Positions 35,142 to 43,576 of a DNA stretch of 64,000 bases are shown here, piece after piece. The position numbers and the translations under genes were made by a program. This stretch comes from Emticicia agri (GTDB lineage Bacteria; Bacteroidota; Bacteroidia; Cytophagales; Spirosomataceae). Location of the stretch: assembly GCF_004168285.1 (NCBI RefSeq), contig NZ_SEWF01000031.1, positions 1-64,000 on the forward strand. Reading direction: 5' to 3'. The notes beneath the pieces are model-generated. The model saw only the letters and a program-made list of their open reading frames with translations, was not told the DNA's origin and did no database searches. Positions within the stretch are counted from its first letter, which is position 1. Every line of letters starts with the position of its first letter.

Positions 35142-35696
35142 ATGAGAACCTTAGAAAACCTTATAGCCATTATTATCTTATTTGTTGTTTTTGCTTTTTC
35201 TTCCGGTGCTGACAGCAGAAAAATTGTTGCCGACAAAAAAACTTCTACTGTTACTTACGCCATGAGCCATCCGGCACACGACTGGGAAGGTGTTTGCAAA
35301 GACGTAAACGCCGTTATTGTGTACGACGATAATACAAAAAACATTAGTCAGGTAGCCGTCTCATTGAAAGTAGATGCTTTTAATAGTGGCAATGCCAATC
35401 GCGACTCACACGCCATAGAAGTTCTGGAAGGATTAAAATATCCGAAAGTAACTTTTACCAGTAATAAAATAAAGAATGATAATACTACTATAGTGGCAGA
35501 AGGGAATCTTACTTTTCATGGCGTTACTAAACCAATAACCATCACTGTAACCCGCACAAATAGCGATAAAAGAATGGCACTTGAGGGGAAGTTTGATATA
35601 CTACTGAGCCAGTTTCAGATAGAACGCCCGTCTTTATTCGGAGTTAAAACCAAAGATGAAGTAAAAATGAGCTTTAAAGTTTTTTTCCCATTATAA
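35142..35696 (+). CDS. YceI family periplasmic protein
   Basis: 184 residues. A signal peptide (to about residue 23) precedes an eight-stranded lipocalin-like fold. Family blocks are VTYAMSHPAHDWEGVCKDVNA, SLKVDAFNSGNANRDSHAIEVLEGLKYPKVTFTSNKI, LTFHGVTKPITITV and DILLSQFQIERPSLFGVKTKDEVKMSF. YceI proteins bind long polyisoprenoids in the periplasm. Here it closes a Rieske / membrane-protein run, which suggests a quinone-related or polyprenyl-related redox task; that is inference. Confidence 0.92.
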   Translation: MRTLENLIAIIILFVVFAFSSGADSRKIVADKKTSTVTYAMSHPAHDWEGVCKDVNAVIVYDDNTKNISQVAVSLKVDAFNSGNANRDSHAIEVLEGLKYPKVTFTSNKIKNDNTTIVAEGNLTFHGVTKPITITVTRTNSDKRMALEGKFDILLSQFQIERPSLFGVKTKDEVKMSFKVFFPL

Positions 35697-35717
35697 TCTC
35701 AACTTTAACCCATGAAG

Positions 35718-35755
35718 AAGTGGAAGTGATGTAAGGATTCTCATCACTTCCACTT
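35718..35755. terminator. Hairpin overlapping the gldD stop codon
   Basis: AAGTGGAAGTGATG (35718-35731) pairs perfectly with CATCACTTCCACTT (35742-35755). It separates the convergent YceI and gldD genes and covers the last codons of gldD. Confidence 0.8.
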
Positions 35756-36343
35756 TAATGTTTCTAAAATATGTCTGCAATCAACTTTCATATAGTCAAT
35801 CACCGGACGAAGTGAGTCGTTCTGGGTCGCTGTCATCAGATATACTGCTCCTCTTAAATAATGTTTTGTGGTATCGGTTACAAAAAACTGATAATGACTT
35901 GGCACTTCTCCCTCCAATTCAAAAATAATGGCTTTTTTCCCTGATTTGGTGGTCAGGATTTTATCGGTAATCGAATACGCTTTTTTATCATGATGAAACG
36001 CCAGTTTAGCAGCATCACCCATCATGTTCTGTAAGCGCTTAGGGTCATTATTGACTGGCTTGTAGGTAAACTGAATGCGGGTATTTAATTGAGGATAGTA
36101 CAATATTATCCAATGTGGTTCTGCATTGGCAAATGTATCTCTCTGTACAATCGCTGCTTTAGAGTATTCAAATGTATAAGGGTGTTCATCTTTCAGGGGC
36201 TGATAGGCGTGTGCCGGTAAATCAAGTCGATTAAAACCCGTGGGTTTAGGCTGAAACTCCGGTTCTTTTTCACCACAGGCATAGATAGCTACTGCTATAA
36301 AAAAAATACCTACTACCCTGATAAGGCTTATTTTGTTTATCAT
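35744..36343 (-). CDS. gldD: Gliding motility lipoprotein GldD
   Basis: 199 residues. The lipobox IYAC (C23) makes it a lipoprotein. PKPTGFNRLDLPAHAYQPL, HPYTFEYSKAAIV, WIILYYPQLNTRIQFTYKPV, GEVPSHYQFFVTDTTKHYLRGAVY and the C-terminal HILETLKWK match GldD as I know it from Flavobacterium. GldD is required for gliding and for a working type IX secretion system. Its presence links the window to the T9SS cargo at 51224. It is 12 bp downstream of a phosphoribosyltransferase gene. Confidence 0.93.
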   Translation of the reverse strand: MINKISLIRVVGIFFIAVAIYACGEKEPEFQPKPTGFNRLDLPAHAYQPLKDEHPYTFEYSKAAIVQRDTFANAEPHWIILYYPQLNTRIQFTYKPVNNDPKRLQNMMGDAAKLAFHHDKKAYSITDKILTTKSGKKAIIFELEGEVPSHYQFFVTDTTKHYLRGAVYLMTATQNDSLRPVIDYMKVDCRHILETLKWK

Positions 36344-36355
36344 TCTTCAACAACA

Positions 36356-36868
36356 TTAATATAAATACACGCCTTTTTTTGCTTCATCGCTCAGAATCAC
36401 CTGAATATGCTCATTTAAAGTCGTAGAGAGCGAATACCCTACGTAATCGGCTGCAATAGGGTACATCGGATGGTTTCTGTCAACAATAACGGCTACCTGT
36501 ATTTTTTTTAAAGGAATACTTAAAAACGGACGTAGGCTATAGGCCAGTGTGCGACCTGTATTTAATACATCATCACATAAAACGATATTCTTATTTCTAA
36601 AAGTATCTACTCCACTTTCTATCTTTATATCAGGTTGCGATTGTGCCTGTTTATCTACACTAACTTTGGCAATGTGTACTGTCAGAGATGAAATTTGCTT
36701 CAATTCTGTTACCAATAATTCGGCAAAATGATATCCTTCGCCATTGATACCTGCAATAATTACTTCTGACTCATCAAAATTCTGCTCATAAATCTGATAA
36801 GCTATGCGACGGATTTTCTGAAAGGTTTCGGTGCTGTTTAATAATTGACTGGACATAGATTTTTTCAA
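36356..36868 (-). CDS. Phosphoribosyltransferase, PyrR-like type I
   Basis: 170 residues (a Met at codon 5 is an alternative start). VLCDDVLNTGRTLAYSL (~95-111) is the PRPP-binding loop. The fold and VDRNHPMYPIAADYVGYSLSTTLNEH resemble PyrR/uracil phosphoribosyltransferases. It probably works on a nucleobase with PRPP in the cytoplasm; whether it has a PyrR-like RNA-binding role cannot be said. It is cotranscribed with gldD. Confidence 0.87.
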   Translation of the reverse strand: MKKSMSSQLLNSTETFQKIRRIAYQIYEQNFDESEVIIAGINGEGYHFAELLVTELKQISSLTVHIAKVSVDKQAQSQPDIKIESGVDTFRNKNIVLCDDVLNTGRTLAYSLRPFLSIPLKKIQVAVIVDRNHPMYPIAADYVGYSLSTTLNEHIQVILSDEAKKGVYLY

Positions 36869-36984
36869 TTAAATCATACCGATATTTTCATACCGGATAG
36901 TAGCTTATTTTGGCATAGTTTATGTAAAAGACTATTCAACCATAAATCACCAACAAAGATACTTAAAACTTATTATATCTATAT

Positions 36985-37422
36985 ATGAAGCCTATGAAAT
37001 ACATATTCGCTGCTTTAGTCCTGATAACTTTTATTAATGCATCAAAACCTAATAAGAAATTTACCCCTACAAAAAGAGTTTATAATGAGTTAACAGACCG
37101 AATCAGAATGTCTTTCAAAGGAGGAAATCCTAAAATGCTTGCCAGTTGTCTTAGTAAGGAAATAGAGCTGATAATTGACTCAGAAAAAATTGATTTTCAG
37201 AAAATTTCCTCCCAACAAGCCGAACAGATTTTCAAATTATTTTTTCAGCACAACCCTCCTTTGTCTTTTCAATACGTTTATCAGGGAGCGTCAAATGTAG
37301 ATTTAAAATATAGTGTAGCCAATTACCGTAGCCGGAATAAAGACTTTCTGGTATATATTCTGGTAAAAAGAGGCGAAAACAATAAGTACGTAATAGATAC
37401 CATTCAGTTCAGAGAAAGTTAA
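36985..37422 (+). CDS. DUF4783 domain protein
   Basis: 145 residues with a signal peptide (MKPMKYIFAALVLITFINASK). The rest is an NTF2-like alpha+beta domain: LTDRIRMSFKGGNPKMLASCLSKEIELIID, QAEQIFKLFFQHNPPLSFQYVYQGAS and YILVKRGENNKYVIDTIQFRE. These match DUF4783, a Bacteroidota family of exported proteins of unknown function. Terminator hairpin at 37471. Confidence 0.9.
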   Translation: MKPMKYIFAALVLITFINASKPNKKFTPTKRVYNELTDRIRMSFKGGNPKMLASCLSKEIELIIDSEKIDFQKISSQQAEQIFKLFFQHNPPLSFQYVYQGASNVDLKYSVANYRSRNKDFLVYILVKRGENNKYVIDTIQFRES

Positions 37423-37470
37423 ACTATATATATATCTTTCTGATTTACCTAAAAAGTATAAAATAATAGT

Positions 37471-37501
37471 AAAGGTTCTGATATTATCAGAGCCTTTTTC
37501 T
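37471..37501 (+). terminator. Terminator after the DUF4783 gene
   Basis: AAAGGTTCTGAT (37471-37482) pairs with ATCAGAGCCTTT (37487-37498, one extra base) and T-residues follow. Confidence 0.85.
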
Positions 37502-37508
37502 ATTTTTG
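37501..37508 (+). promoter_or_regulatory. -7 promoter box for the YcxB gene
   Basis: TATTTTTG fits TAnnTTTG and starts where the previous terminator ends; the ATG is 29 bp further on. Confidence 0.5.
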
Positions 37509-37536
37509 TGCTTTCATTTAAGTTCAAAACAAAAAA

Positions 37537-38031
37537 ATGATAGTTAAAACAAAGAAATTTGCATTAGATAAAAAAGATTACGTAAGTATTGCCTTTAAGC
37601 GCCATATGCGCAAAGATTGGAAATGGTTGTTGATTCCGGCGGCGGTAGTTATCTTAGGATTAGTATTACACTTTACAGGGTCATATAAAAACTGGTGGAT
37701 TCCGGTAGTGGCTGTAGTTGGAGGTGGATTATACGTTTTGTTCTGGTATGCACAATTTTATGCAGCCTCACAAATGGAACAAAACAAACAGATGTTTGAT
37801 AAATTCATGTATGAAATAGATAGTCGCCAGATATTGGTAAAACTGAATCAGAAAGAAGGAGGAATTATGAAATGGGAGAGTATTCAGTCAGCAGAAAAAA
37901 CACCTGATTCTTATTTACTGATTATTGGTAAAGGGCAGTTTCTACGTTTTCCTTTCACGGTTTTTAATAGTGAGCATGATCTGAAACTATTTGAGTCGAT
38001 TCTGAAAAGAAAAGAATTGCTTCCGGCATAA
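37537..38031 (+). CDS. YcxB family membrane protein
   Basis: 164 residues. After a short beta hairpin there are two transmembrane helices (~37-51 and 57-72). The C-terminal region (YEIDSRQILVKLNQKEGGIMKWESIQSAEKTPDSYLLIIGKGQFLRFPFTVF) matches the YcxB-like C-terminal domain. Function unknown. It is monocistronic, with its own promoter box and a terminator at 38034. Confidence 0.85.
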   Translation: MIVKTKKFALDKKDYVSIAFKRHMRKDWKWLLIPAAVVILGLVLHFTGSYKNWWIPVVAVVGGGLYVLFWYAQFYAASQMEQNKQMFDKFMYEIDSRQILVKLNQKEGGIMKWESIQSAEKTPDSYLLIIGKGQFLRFPFTVFNSEHDLKLFESILKRKELLPA

Positions 38032-38033
38032 AC

Positions 38034-38067
38034 AAAAATCCCTCACAGTTCTGCGAGGGATTTTTGT
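38034..38067 (+). terminator. Terminator after the YcxB gene
   Basis: AAAAATCCCTC and GAGGGATTTTT form a perfect 11-bp stem around a 10-nt loop, followed by T. Confidence 0.9.
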
Positions 38068-38095
38068 TATTTTCAGTTCTCCCACATCTTGTGTT

Positions 38096-38217
38096 CACCG
38101 AATAAATTCGGTGGCTAAGATAACAAAGGATTTATTTTCTTATGTAAGCTGGACTTAAGTCCGGCAATATATATAAACCTTTGTTATTTTAGGCAACGAC
38201 GACCGGCCGTTTCATTC
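38096..38217. repeat. ~120-bp imperfect palindrome (element C)
   Basis: GGCTAAGATAACAAAGG (38113-38129) is mirrored by CCTTTGTTATTTTAGGC (38178-38193). The centre is GCTGGACTTAAGTCCGGC, itself nearly a perfect palindrome. The outer left CACCGAATAAATTCGGTG is a hairpin of its own. It fills the gap between YcxB and threonine aldolase, which are convergent. MITE-like; no coding potential. Confidence 0.7.
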
Positions 38218-38229
38218 GCTGTCATCACA

Positions 38230-39255
38230 TTAAAACGCAATTCCCTTAATCACCCTCTCAAACTCCATCAGATGTTCATCTGAAAAATCAAGATGTGTAA
38301 CAAATCTCACCAAATGCTTGCCAAAAGTTACACAACCCAACTCATGTTCTTTGGCCTTAGCTACAAATTCGGTAGCAAGAATAGAATCCGGCAATCTAAA
38401 AATAGCAATATTGGTATCTATCGGATAAATTTCCTCTACAAATGGTACCCCTTCCAACATTTGTCCGATTTTTCTTGCTCTGGCATGGTCTTCTTTCAAG
38501 CGTTCGATATGATTATCTAAAGCGTATATCCCTGCAGCCGCTAAAAAACCTGCTTGTCGCCAGCCGCCACCCATTACTTTACGGAAGCGACGGGCTTTTT
38601 TGATAAAATCTTTTTTACCAATTAACAAAGACCCTACCGGACACCCCAAACCCTTTGATAAACAGATACTGATGGAATCAAACAGTTGCCCATGTGTCAG
38701 GGTTGACTCTCCGGTTTCAACTAAAGCATTAAAGATTCTTGCTCCATCTAAATGCAAAGGAAGTTGATGCTCATTACAGACCTGTCTGATAGCTTCAATG
38801 TCAGACAATTGATAATAACATCCGCCACCCTTGTTCATTGTGTTTTCGAGAGATACTAATCGGGTAACGGGTTGATGAATATCGTCAGGGTTATTAATCG
38901 CATCCCTTACCTGTTGCGCATTGATTCTACCCTTATTGCCCTCTAATAGTTTTAAGGAAGAAAAAGAATTAAGTGATACTCCCCCACCCTCATATAAATA
39001 AATATGAGACATTTTATCACAAATTACTTCACTACCGGGCAATGTATGAACTCTGATAGCTAATTGATTAGTCATGGTTCCTGAAGCACAGAATAAGGCA
39101 GCCTCCATGCCAAACAGTTTTGCAGCTTTTTCCTCTAAAGTTATTACGGTCGGGTCGTCTCCAAATACATCGTCACCTAATTCAGCAGTAAACATCGCTT
39201 CTTTCATTCCCTGGGTAGGTTTTGTAACCGTATCGCTTCTTAAATCTATAAACAT
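38230..39255 (-). CDS. ltaE: Low-specificity L-threonine aldolase
   Basis: 341 residues. The fold-type I opening MFIDLRSDTVTKPTQGM, GDDVFGDDPTV, CASGTMTNQLA, LHLDGARIFNA and the PLP lysine K201 in LSKGLGCPVGS are the beta-eliminating/threonine-aldolase signature, and GGGWRQAGFLAAAG follows. It splits L-threonine or allo-threonine to glycine and acetaldehyde in the cytoplasm. It is monocistronic, between two palindromic elements. Confidence 0.96.
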   Translation of the reverse strand: MFIDLRSDTVTKPTQGMKEAMFTAELGDDVFGDDPTVITLEEKAAKLFGMEAALFCASGTMTNQLAIRVHTLPGSEVICDKMSHIYLYEGGGVSLNSFSSLKLLEGNKGRINAQQVRDAINNPDDIHQPVTRLVSLENTMNKGGGCYYQLSDIEAIRQVCNEHQLPLHLDGARIFNALVETGESTLTHGQLFDSISICLSKGLGCPVGSLLIGKKDFIKKARRFRKVMGGGWRQAGFLAAAGIYALDNHIERLKEDHARARKIGQMLEGVPFVEEIYPIDTNIAIFRLPDSILATEFVAKAKEHELGCVTFGKHLVRFVTHLDFSDEHLMEFERVIKGIAF

Positions 39256-39375
39256 GGGTAGTTAAAAAGAGTGTTTTATTATGAAATGTAAAAGATGATG
39301 CAAGGTAGTATTTTTTGCTTTGAAGTTACTTAATATTATTTTCGAAGAAGAATCCGTTTTCAAGAAAGCATTAAA

Positions 39376-39552
39376 TGAACCTGTTTAAACTTTTTGTTTG
39401 TTAACGAGAATGAGCGATTTTTCAATCAGATAAGATTATTTGTTGAGTCCGCAGTGGAACTGGCGTAGCAGCGCTACGGACGAAATAAATAAGCGAAATA
39501 TGATTAAGAAATAGCCATTCGTAGTCTAAAGAAATAAGTCTAAACAGGTTCA
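39376..39552. repeat. 177-bp MITE-like palindrome with terminal inverted repeats (element D)
   Basis: The ends are TGAACCTGTTTAAAC (39376-39390) and GTCTAAACAGGTTCA (39538-39552), inverted with one mismatch. The similarity goes on inward at reduced identity across most of the element, to a GC-rich centre near 39455-39480 (GCGTAGC-AGC-GCTACG). It has no coding frame. It makes up most of the 313-bp gap between ltaE and the small lipoprotein. Size and terminal repeats are typical of miniature inverted-repeat elements; I do not see target-site duplication clearly. Confidence 0.7.
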
Positions 39553-39568
39553 ATATCCTCAATTAAAA

Positions 39569-39850
39569 ATGAAAGTATATCTGTTGTTTTTTATCATTAT
39601 TTCGACTGGTTGTGCTAAGAACACTCTTCAGACAAAGAATTGTGATTTACAAGAAGCCCAGGTATTAAGCCAGAAGAAAATGAATAGATTTAATGAAGGT
39701 TTAAATTCTTTGAAATTAACAACAACTCAGGATAGTAGCTTTTATCATATAAATTATAGACTGAAAGATTCTTTAGCCGACGGTGGAGGTGCGTATTTCC
39801 GCATTTCAAAAAAAAACTGTAAAATTGAAGAAATACGTAGATATCAATAA
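39569..39850 (+). CDS. Small lipoprotein of unknown function
   Basis: 93 residues. A short signal peptide ends in the lipobox ISTGC (C15). The mature part is polar, with DLQEAQVLSQKKMNRFNEGLNSL and a C-terminal strand pair (GAYFRISKKNCKIEEIRRY). I recognise no family. It starts 17 bp after palindromic element D, so its promoter may lie in that element. Confidence 0.65.
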   Translation: MKVYLLFFIIISTGCAKNTLQTKNCDLQEAQVLSQKKMNRFNEGLNSLKLTTTQDSSFYHINYRLKDSLADGGGAYFRISKKNCKIEEIRRYQ

Positions 39851-40042
39851 ATCTAAAAATTGATACCAGTAATACTATTTCATAAAATTACGCTCCTGCT
39901 GTTTGTGGGAACAAATACACAAAATCTGTCAATTTTCTGACGTTCGTCTAATATTTGAAATAATACTATAAAATCCATTGGAAAAGTGAAGACTTTTGTA
40001 AAATTTTACATTAGTTTAGACTCATCTATTACTACTACGACA

Positions 40043-40534
40043 ATGGCAGTTTTCAACTTAACAGTAAATAACAAAAAAGTAAAAGTAGATGTCGAGCCCG
40101 ACATGCCACTTCTTTGGGTAATCCGTGACTTTGTAGGTTTAAAAGGAACCAAATTTGGTTGCGGAATGGCTATGTGTGGTGCCTGCACTGTTCATCTGAA
40201 CGGACAACCTATCCGTTCTTGTCAGACACCCATTTCGGTTGTAGCCAAAAATGCTAAAATAACAACTATTGAAGGCATTGGCGAAGTACAATTACACGCA
40301 GTTCAGCAAGCCTGGATTGACGAGCAAGTACCTCAATGTGGCTATTGTCAGTCAGGACAAATCATGTCGGCAGTAGCTTTATTAAAAACTACACCGAATC
40401 CTACCGACGAGGATATTGACGCAGCTATGAGCGGTAATCTTTGCCGCTGTGGTACGTACGACCGTATCCGTAAAGCCATTCACAAAGCATCTGATACCAT
40501 TAAAGGTAGTGCTGGTGTGGGTGGAGGAAGATAA
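40043..40534 (+). CDS. iorA: [2Fe-2S] subunit of an isoquinoline-1-oxidoreductase-like molybdenum hydroxylase
   Basis: 163 residues from the ATG at 40043; an upstream start at 39986 would add 19 residues not seen in the family. [17 protein letters not shown] binds the plant-type [2Fe-2S] cluster. [11 protein letters not shown] and [15 protein letters not shown] bind the second. It passes electrons from the molybdenum subunit that follows 35 bp later. The xanthine-oxidase-family split without an FAD subunit is typical of IorA/IorB types. The gene symbol is by similarity, not substrate. Confidence 0.92.
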   Translation: MAVFNLTVNNKKVKVDVEPDMPLLWVIRDFVGLKGTKFGCGMAMCGACTVHLNGQPIRSCQTPISVVAKNAKITTIEGIGEVQLHAVQQAWIDEQVPQCGYCQSGQIMSAVALLKTTPNPTDEDIDAAMSGNLCRCGTYDRIRKAIHKASDTIKGSAGVGGGR

Positions 40535-40569
40535 TCTGACCTATTTACTACGACAAAAATAAAAACACT

Positions 40570-42720
40570 ATGACTTCAAGACGCAATTTCTTAAAAACTA
40601 CAAGTCTTACCACTTTTGGTTTTGCGTTGGGAGTATCTTCTTTTGCAAAAGATGCTACGCTCAAAAAGATAACACCTGCCATCGTAAGTCTCGAAATAAA
40701 TCCTTTTATTATCATTGACACCGCCGGAAATATCACGCTGGTAAACCCTCGTCCGGATATGGGACAGGGCTCAACGCAGGCGGTACCTTCACTATTAGCC
40801 GAAGAATTAGAAGTAACGCTCGAAAAAGTGAAGATTGTACAGAGCGATGGTAAAGGAAAATATGGTGACCAGACCTCAGGTGGAAGTAGCTCGGTAAGAG
40901 CCTTATGGCAACCTATCCGTAAAGCAGGAGCCGCCGCCCGTGAAATGCTTACCGAAACAGCCGCTAAACGCTGGAATGTTCCAATCTCCGAATGTTTTGC
41001 ACAAGATGGTAAAATTGTACATAGGGGTAGTGGTAAGAGCCTGACTTACGGCGAATTGGCTGATGATGCTTCAAAATTAGAAATCCCGAAAAATCCGAAA
41101 CTGAAAGAAGCCAAAGATTTTAAGATTATTGGCAAATACAACAAACGTCTTGACGTACCCGAACGTGTAACAGGCAAAGCGGTTTATGGTTTAGATGTAG
41201 ATGTGCCGGGTATGGTCTATGCAAGCATTGTACACTCACCGATGTTGCATGGCAAAATAGCCTCTATTGATGATACCGAAACCAAAAAGATAGCCGGAGT
41301 ATTGCAGGTAGTAAGAACCGAACGCCCTATGCCACATCGTAAATCAGAAGCAGTTGCAGTAATTGCAACTAACTGGTGGGCAGCCCTGAAAGGCAAAAAA
41401 GCGCTGAAAGTGCAATGGGATAATGGTAATTATGATAAAACCCTAAGTACTCAGAAATATTTTGATGCCACCTATGAGGCTGCAAAAAAAGAAGGTATCA
41501 ATTATGAAGAAAAAGGAGACTTTTCGGCAAAATATGCTTCGGCCAAACAAAAAACAGAGGCCAATTATGAAACTCCTTTTTTAGCTCATGCGCCTATAGA
41601 GCCAGAAAATGCCATTGTACACGTAAAAGACGATGGTACCATTGAAATATGGGCACCTGTACAGGGGCCTGACTGGGCTTTGAGAGATGTATGTGGTTAT
41701 ATGAACGTAAAACCTGAGCAGGTAAAAATCAATGTAACGCTTTTAGGCGGTGCTTTTGGTCGTAAAGCCTACCATGATTTTTTGTTAGAGGCTTGCCATT
41801 TATCGAAAGAATTGAAAAAAAACGTAAAGGTTACCTGGACACGGGAAGATGATATAACACAAGGGCCTTACAGACCGGGCATGTTGAGCCATCTGCAAGG
41901 CTTTGTAGAAAATGGTAAAATCACCGGATTCCATCATCATGCTATTGGTGAGTCTATTGCAGGGCAGGTATTCAAAGGTTTAAAAGACGATGAAGCCGAC
42001 CCTTGGTTAACTGGAGAGATAAGCCCCGAAAACAGCAAATACAACTTTGCTACGGCCTCAAAAATAAGCTGGACAAACGTAAAAACTGATATACCTGTTG
42101 TATGGTGGCGCTCGGTATATGCCTCAAATTTTGGTTGGGGGCAAGAGTGTTTCATTGATGAACTGGCGCATCTGGCAGGTAAAGATCCATTACAGGCACG
42201 TCTGGATATTTTGTCTGACGAGCGTTTCAGAAAAGTATTAGAAACATTGGCCGAAAAAGCCAACTGGAAAGAAAAACTTCCGGCAGGTCAAGGTAAAGGC
42301 ATAGCAGTATTCCGCTCGTTTGATAGCATTTCAGCAGCTTGCGTAACGGTAAGCAAACAGGAAAATGGCGTAAAGATTGACAAAGTAGTATCGGTAATTG
42401 ATTGCGGCTATTATGTAAATCCTGACAATGTAAAAGCACAAACCGAAGGCAATATTGTGATGGGTCTCACATCAGCCATTAAAGACGGGATTACTTTTAC
42501 TAATGGTGTTTGCGACCAAACCAATTTCCATCAGTTTAACCTGATGCGTATCAACGAAGCACCAAAAATGGAGATTCATATTATCGATAGCGGAGCTAAT
42601 CCGGGTGGTGTGGGTGAGCCGGGCTTACCTCCTATTGCTCCGGCATTGGGAAATGCCATTTTTGCAGCCACAGGTAAACGCATACGTAAATTGCCTTTTG
42701 ATATTAGTAATATTGGTTAA
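40570..42720 (+). CDS. iorB: Molybdopterin-binding subunit of an isoquinoline-1-oxidoreductase-like enzyme
   Basis: 716 residues. The N-terminus [11 protein letters not shown] is a twin-arginine signal, so the folded enzyme is exported. Mo-binding blocks: [72 protein letters not shown] and the catalytic Glu E683 in GGVGEPG. It hydroxylates an aldehyde or N-heteroaromatic substrate in the periplasm; the real substrate is unknown. It is paired with the [2Fe-2S] subunit. No FAD subunit or cytochrome lies nearby. Confidence 0.93.
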   Translation: MTSRRNFLKTTSLTTFGFALGVSSFAKDATLKKITPAIVSLEINPFIIIDTAGNITLVNPRPDMGQGSTQAVPSLLAEELEVTLEKVKIVQSDGKGKYGDQTSGGSSSVRALWQPIRKAGAAAREMLTETAAKRWNVPISECFAQDGKIVHRGSGKSLTYGELADDASKLEIPKNPKLKEAKDFKIIGKYNKRLDVPERVTGKAVYGLDVDVPGMVYASIVHSPMLHGKIASIDDTETKKIAGVLQVVRTERPMPHRKSEAVAVIATNWWAALKGKKALKVQWDNGNYDKTLSTQKYFDATYEAAKKEGINYEEKGDFSAKYASAKQKTEANYETPFLAHAPIEPENAIVHVKDDGTIEIWAPVQGPDWALRDVCGYMNVKPEQVKINVTLLGGAFGRKAYHDFLLEACHLSKELKKNVKVTWTREDDITQGPYRPGMLSHLQGFVENGKITGFHHHAIGESIAGQVFKGLKDDEADPWLTGEISPENSKYNFATASKISWTNVKTDIPVVWWRSVYASNFGWGQECFIDELAHLAGKDPLQARLDILSDERFRKVLETLAEKANWKEKLPAGQGKGIAVFRSFDSISAACVTVSKQENGVKIDKVVSVIDCGYYVNPDNVKAQTEGNIVMGLTSAIKDGITFTNGVCDQTNFHQFNLMRINEAPKMEIHIIDSGANPGGVGEPGLPPIAPALGNAIFAATGKRIRKLPFDISNIG

Positions 42721-42790
42721 AATATCTAATCAAGTTCGGTTATTTTAGATTATTATACAAGGATAGAGGGCACTATTTGCTATTAAAGCA

Positions 42791-42893
42791 TTAAACCACG
42801 GAGTTCCACGAAGTCTTGCACAGAGTTTCACGGTTGATTTTTTCTTAAACTTCGTGAAACCCCGTGCTAAACTCGGTGTACCTCCGTGGTTAA
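42791..42893. repeat. 103-bp imperfect palindrome with CAC/GTG periodicity (element E)
   Basis: TTAAACCACGG (from 42791) pairs with CCGTGGTTAA (to 42893), and the match continues inward. CAC triplets start at 42797, 42807, 42819 and 42829, and GTG triplets at 42854, 42864, 42876 and 42886: the spacings 10-12-10 are the same in both arms. It lies between iorB and the Crp-family gene, both on the plus strand. Confidence 0.75.
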
Positions 42894-42926
42894 TTTTTAT
42901 CAACTCATTCAACAATTAGTTTCTAT

Positions 42927-43499
42927 ATGTCTATAAGCCTGCTCAACCATATACGTAAATACATTGACTTAGACGAACAGGAAGAAAATATCATAACAGC
43001 TTGCGTGCAGCAATTGCACATAAAAAAGAAAGAGTATTTATTGAAAGAAGGTCAGCTATGCAAAGCCAGTTATTTTATAGAAAAAGGTTGCCTGAGAATG
43101 TTTTTTATCAGCGATAAAGGTGATGAACAAACTACGAATTTTGCAATCGAAAACTGGTGGCTAAGCGATTACTCCACACTTTTGAGCCAGAAGCCTTCAC
43201 TTTTTTATATTCAGGCAATTGAACATACTGATATTCTTGTACTTACAGCCGAACAACAGGAAGTATTATCAAAAGAAATTCCTAAAATTGAGCGATATTT
43301 CAGGTTCATCCTTCAGAGGGCTTATGGTGCTTCGCAAGTACGCACCAAACATACTTACAATCTTTCAAGAGAAGATATGTACCGGAATTTTCTGAGTTTA
43401 CATCCTGAGTTCGTCAATCGTGTGCCGCAATATATGTTAGCTTCCTATCTGGGCTTTACACCCGAATATCTGAGTGAAATCCGCAAAAAAAAGATATAA
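42927..43499 (+). CDS. Crp/Fnr family transcriptional regulator
   Basis: 190 residues. The N-terminal cyclic-nucleotide-binding-type beta barrel covers ~10-125 (LKEGQLCKASYFIEKGCLRMFF, NWWLSDYSTLLSQKPS). The C-terminal helix-turn-helix (RVPQYMLASYLGFTPEYLSEIRKKK) lies at ~164-190. The PEGC/arginine cAMP-binding signature is not seen, as in most Bacteroidota members. It probably regulates the next gene, 77 bp downstream. Confidence 0.9.
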   Translation: MSISLLNHIRKYIDLDEQEENIITACVQQLHIKKKEYLLKEGQLCKASYFIEKGCLRMFFISDKGDEQTTNFAIENWWLSDYSTLLSQKPSLFYIQAIEHTDILVLTAEQQEVLSKEIPKIERYFRFILQRAYGASQVRTKHTYNLSREDMYRNFLSLHPEFVNRVPQYMLASYLGFTPEYLSEIRKKKI

Positions 43500-43550
43500 C
43501 TCTGTATTTCTTAAACCTGTTTAAGTTTTTTTAAATAGCTACTACCGACC

Positions 43551-43572
43551 TTTGTGTTCATTAAAACACAAA
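43551..43572 (+). promoter_or_regulatory. Operator-like inverted repeat before the carboxymuconolactone-decarboxylase-like gene
   Basis: TTTGTGTT (43551-43558) and AACACAAA (43565-43572) are perfect 8-bp inverted repeats with a 6-nt spacer, 4 bp before the ATG. The half-sites contain TGTG/CACA as in Crp-type operators, and the regulator gene is just upstream. A hairpin over the ribosome site is the alternative. Confidence 0.5.
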
Positions 43573-43576
43573 CAAA

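Noticed and set aside
36869-36984. Possible promoter between the PRTase and DUF4783 genes
   Set aside because: TTATTTTGG is close to but not TAnnTTTG, and I could not fix a -33 box.
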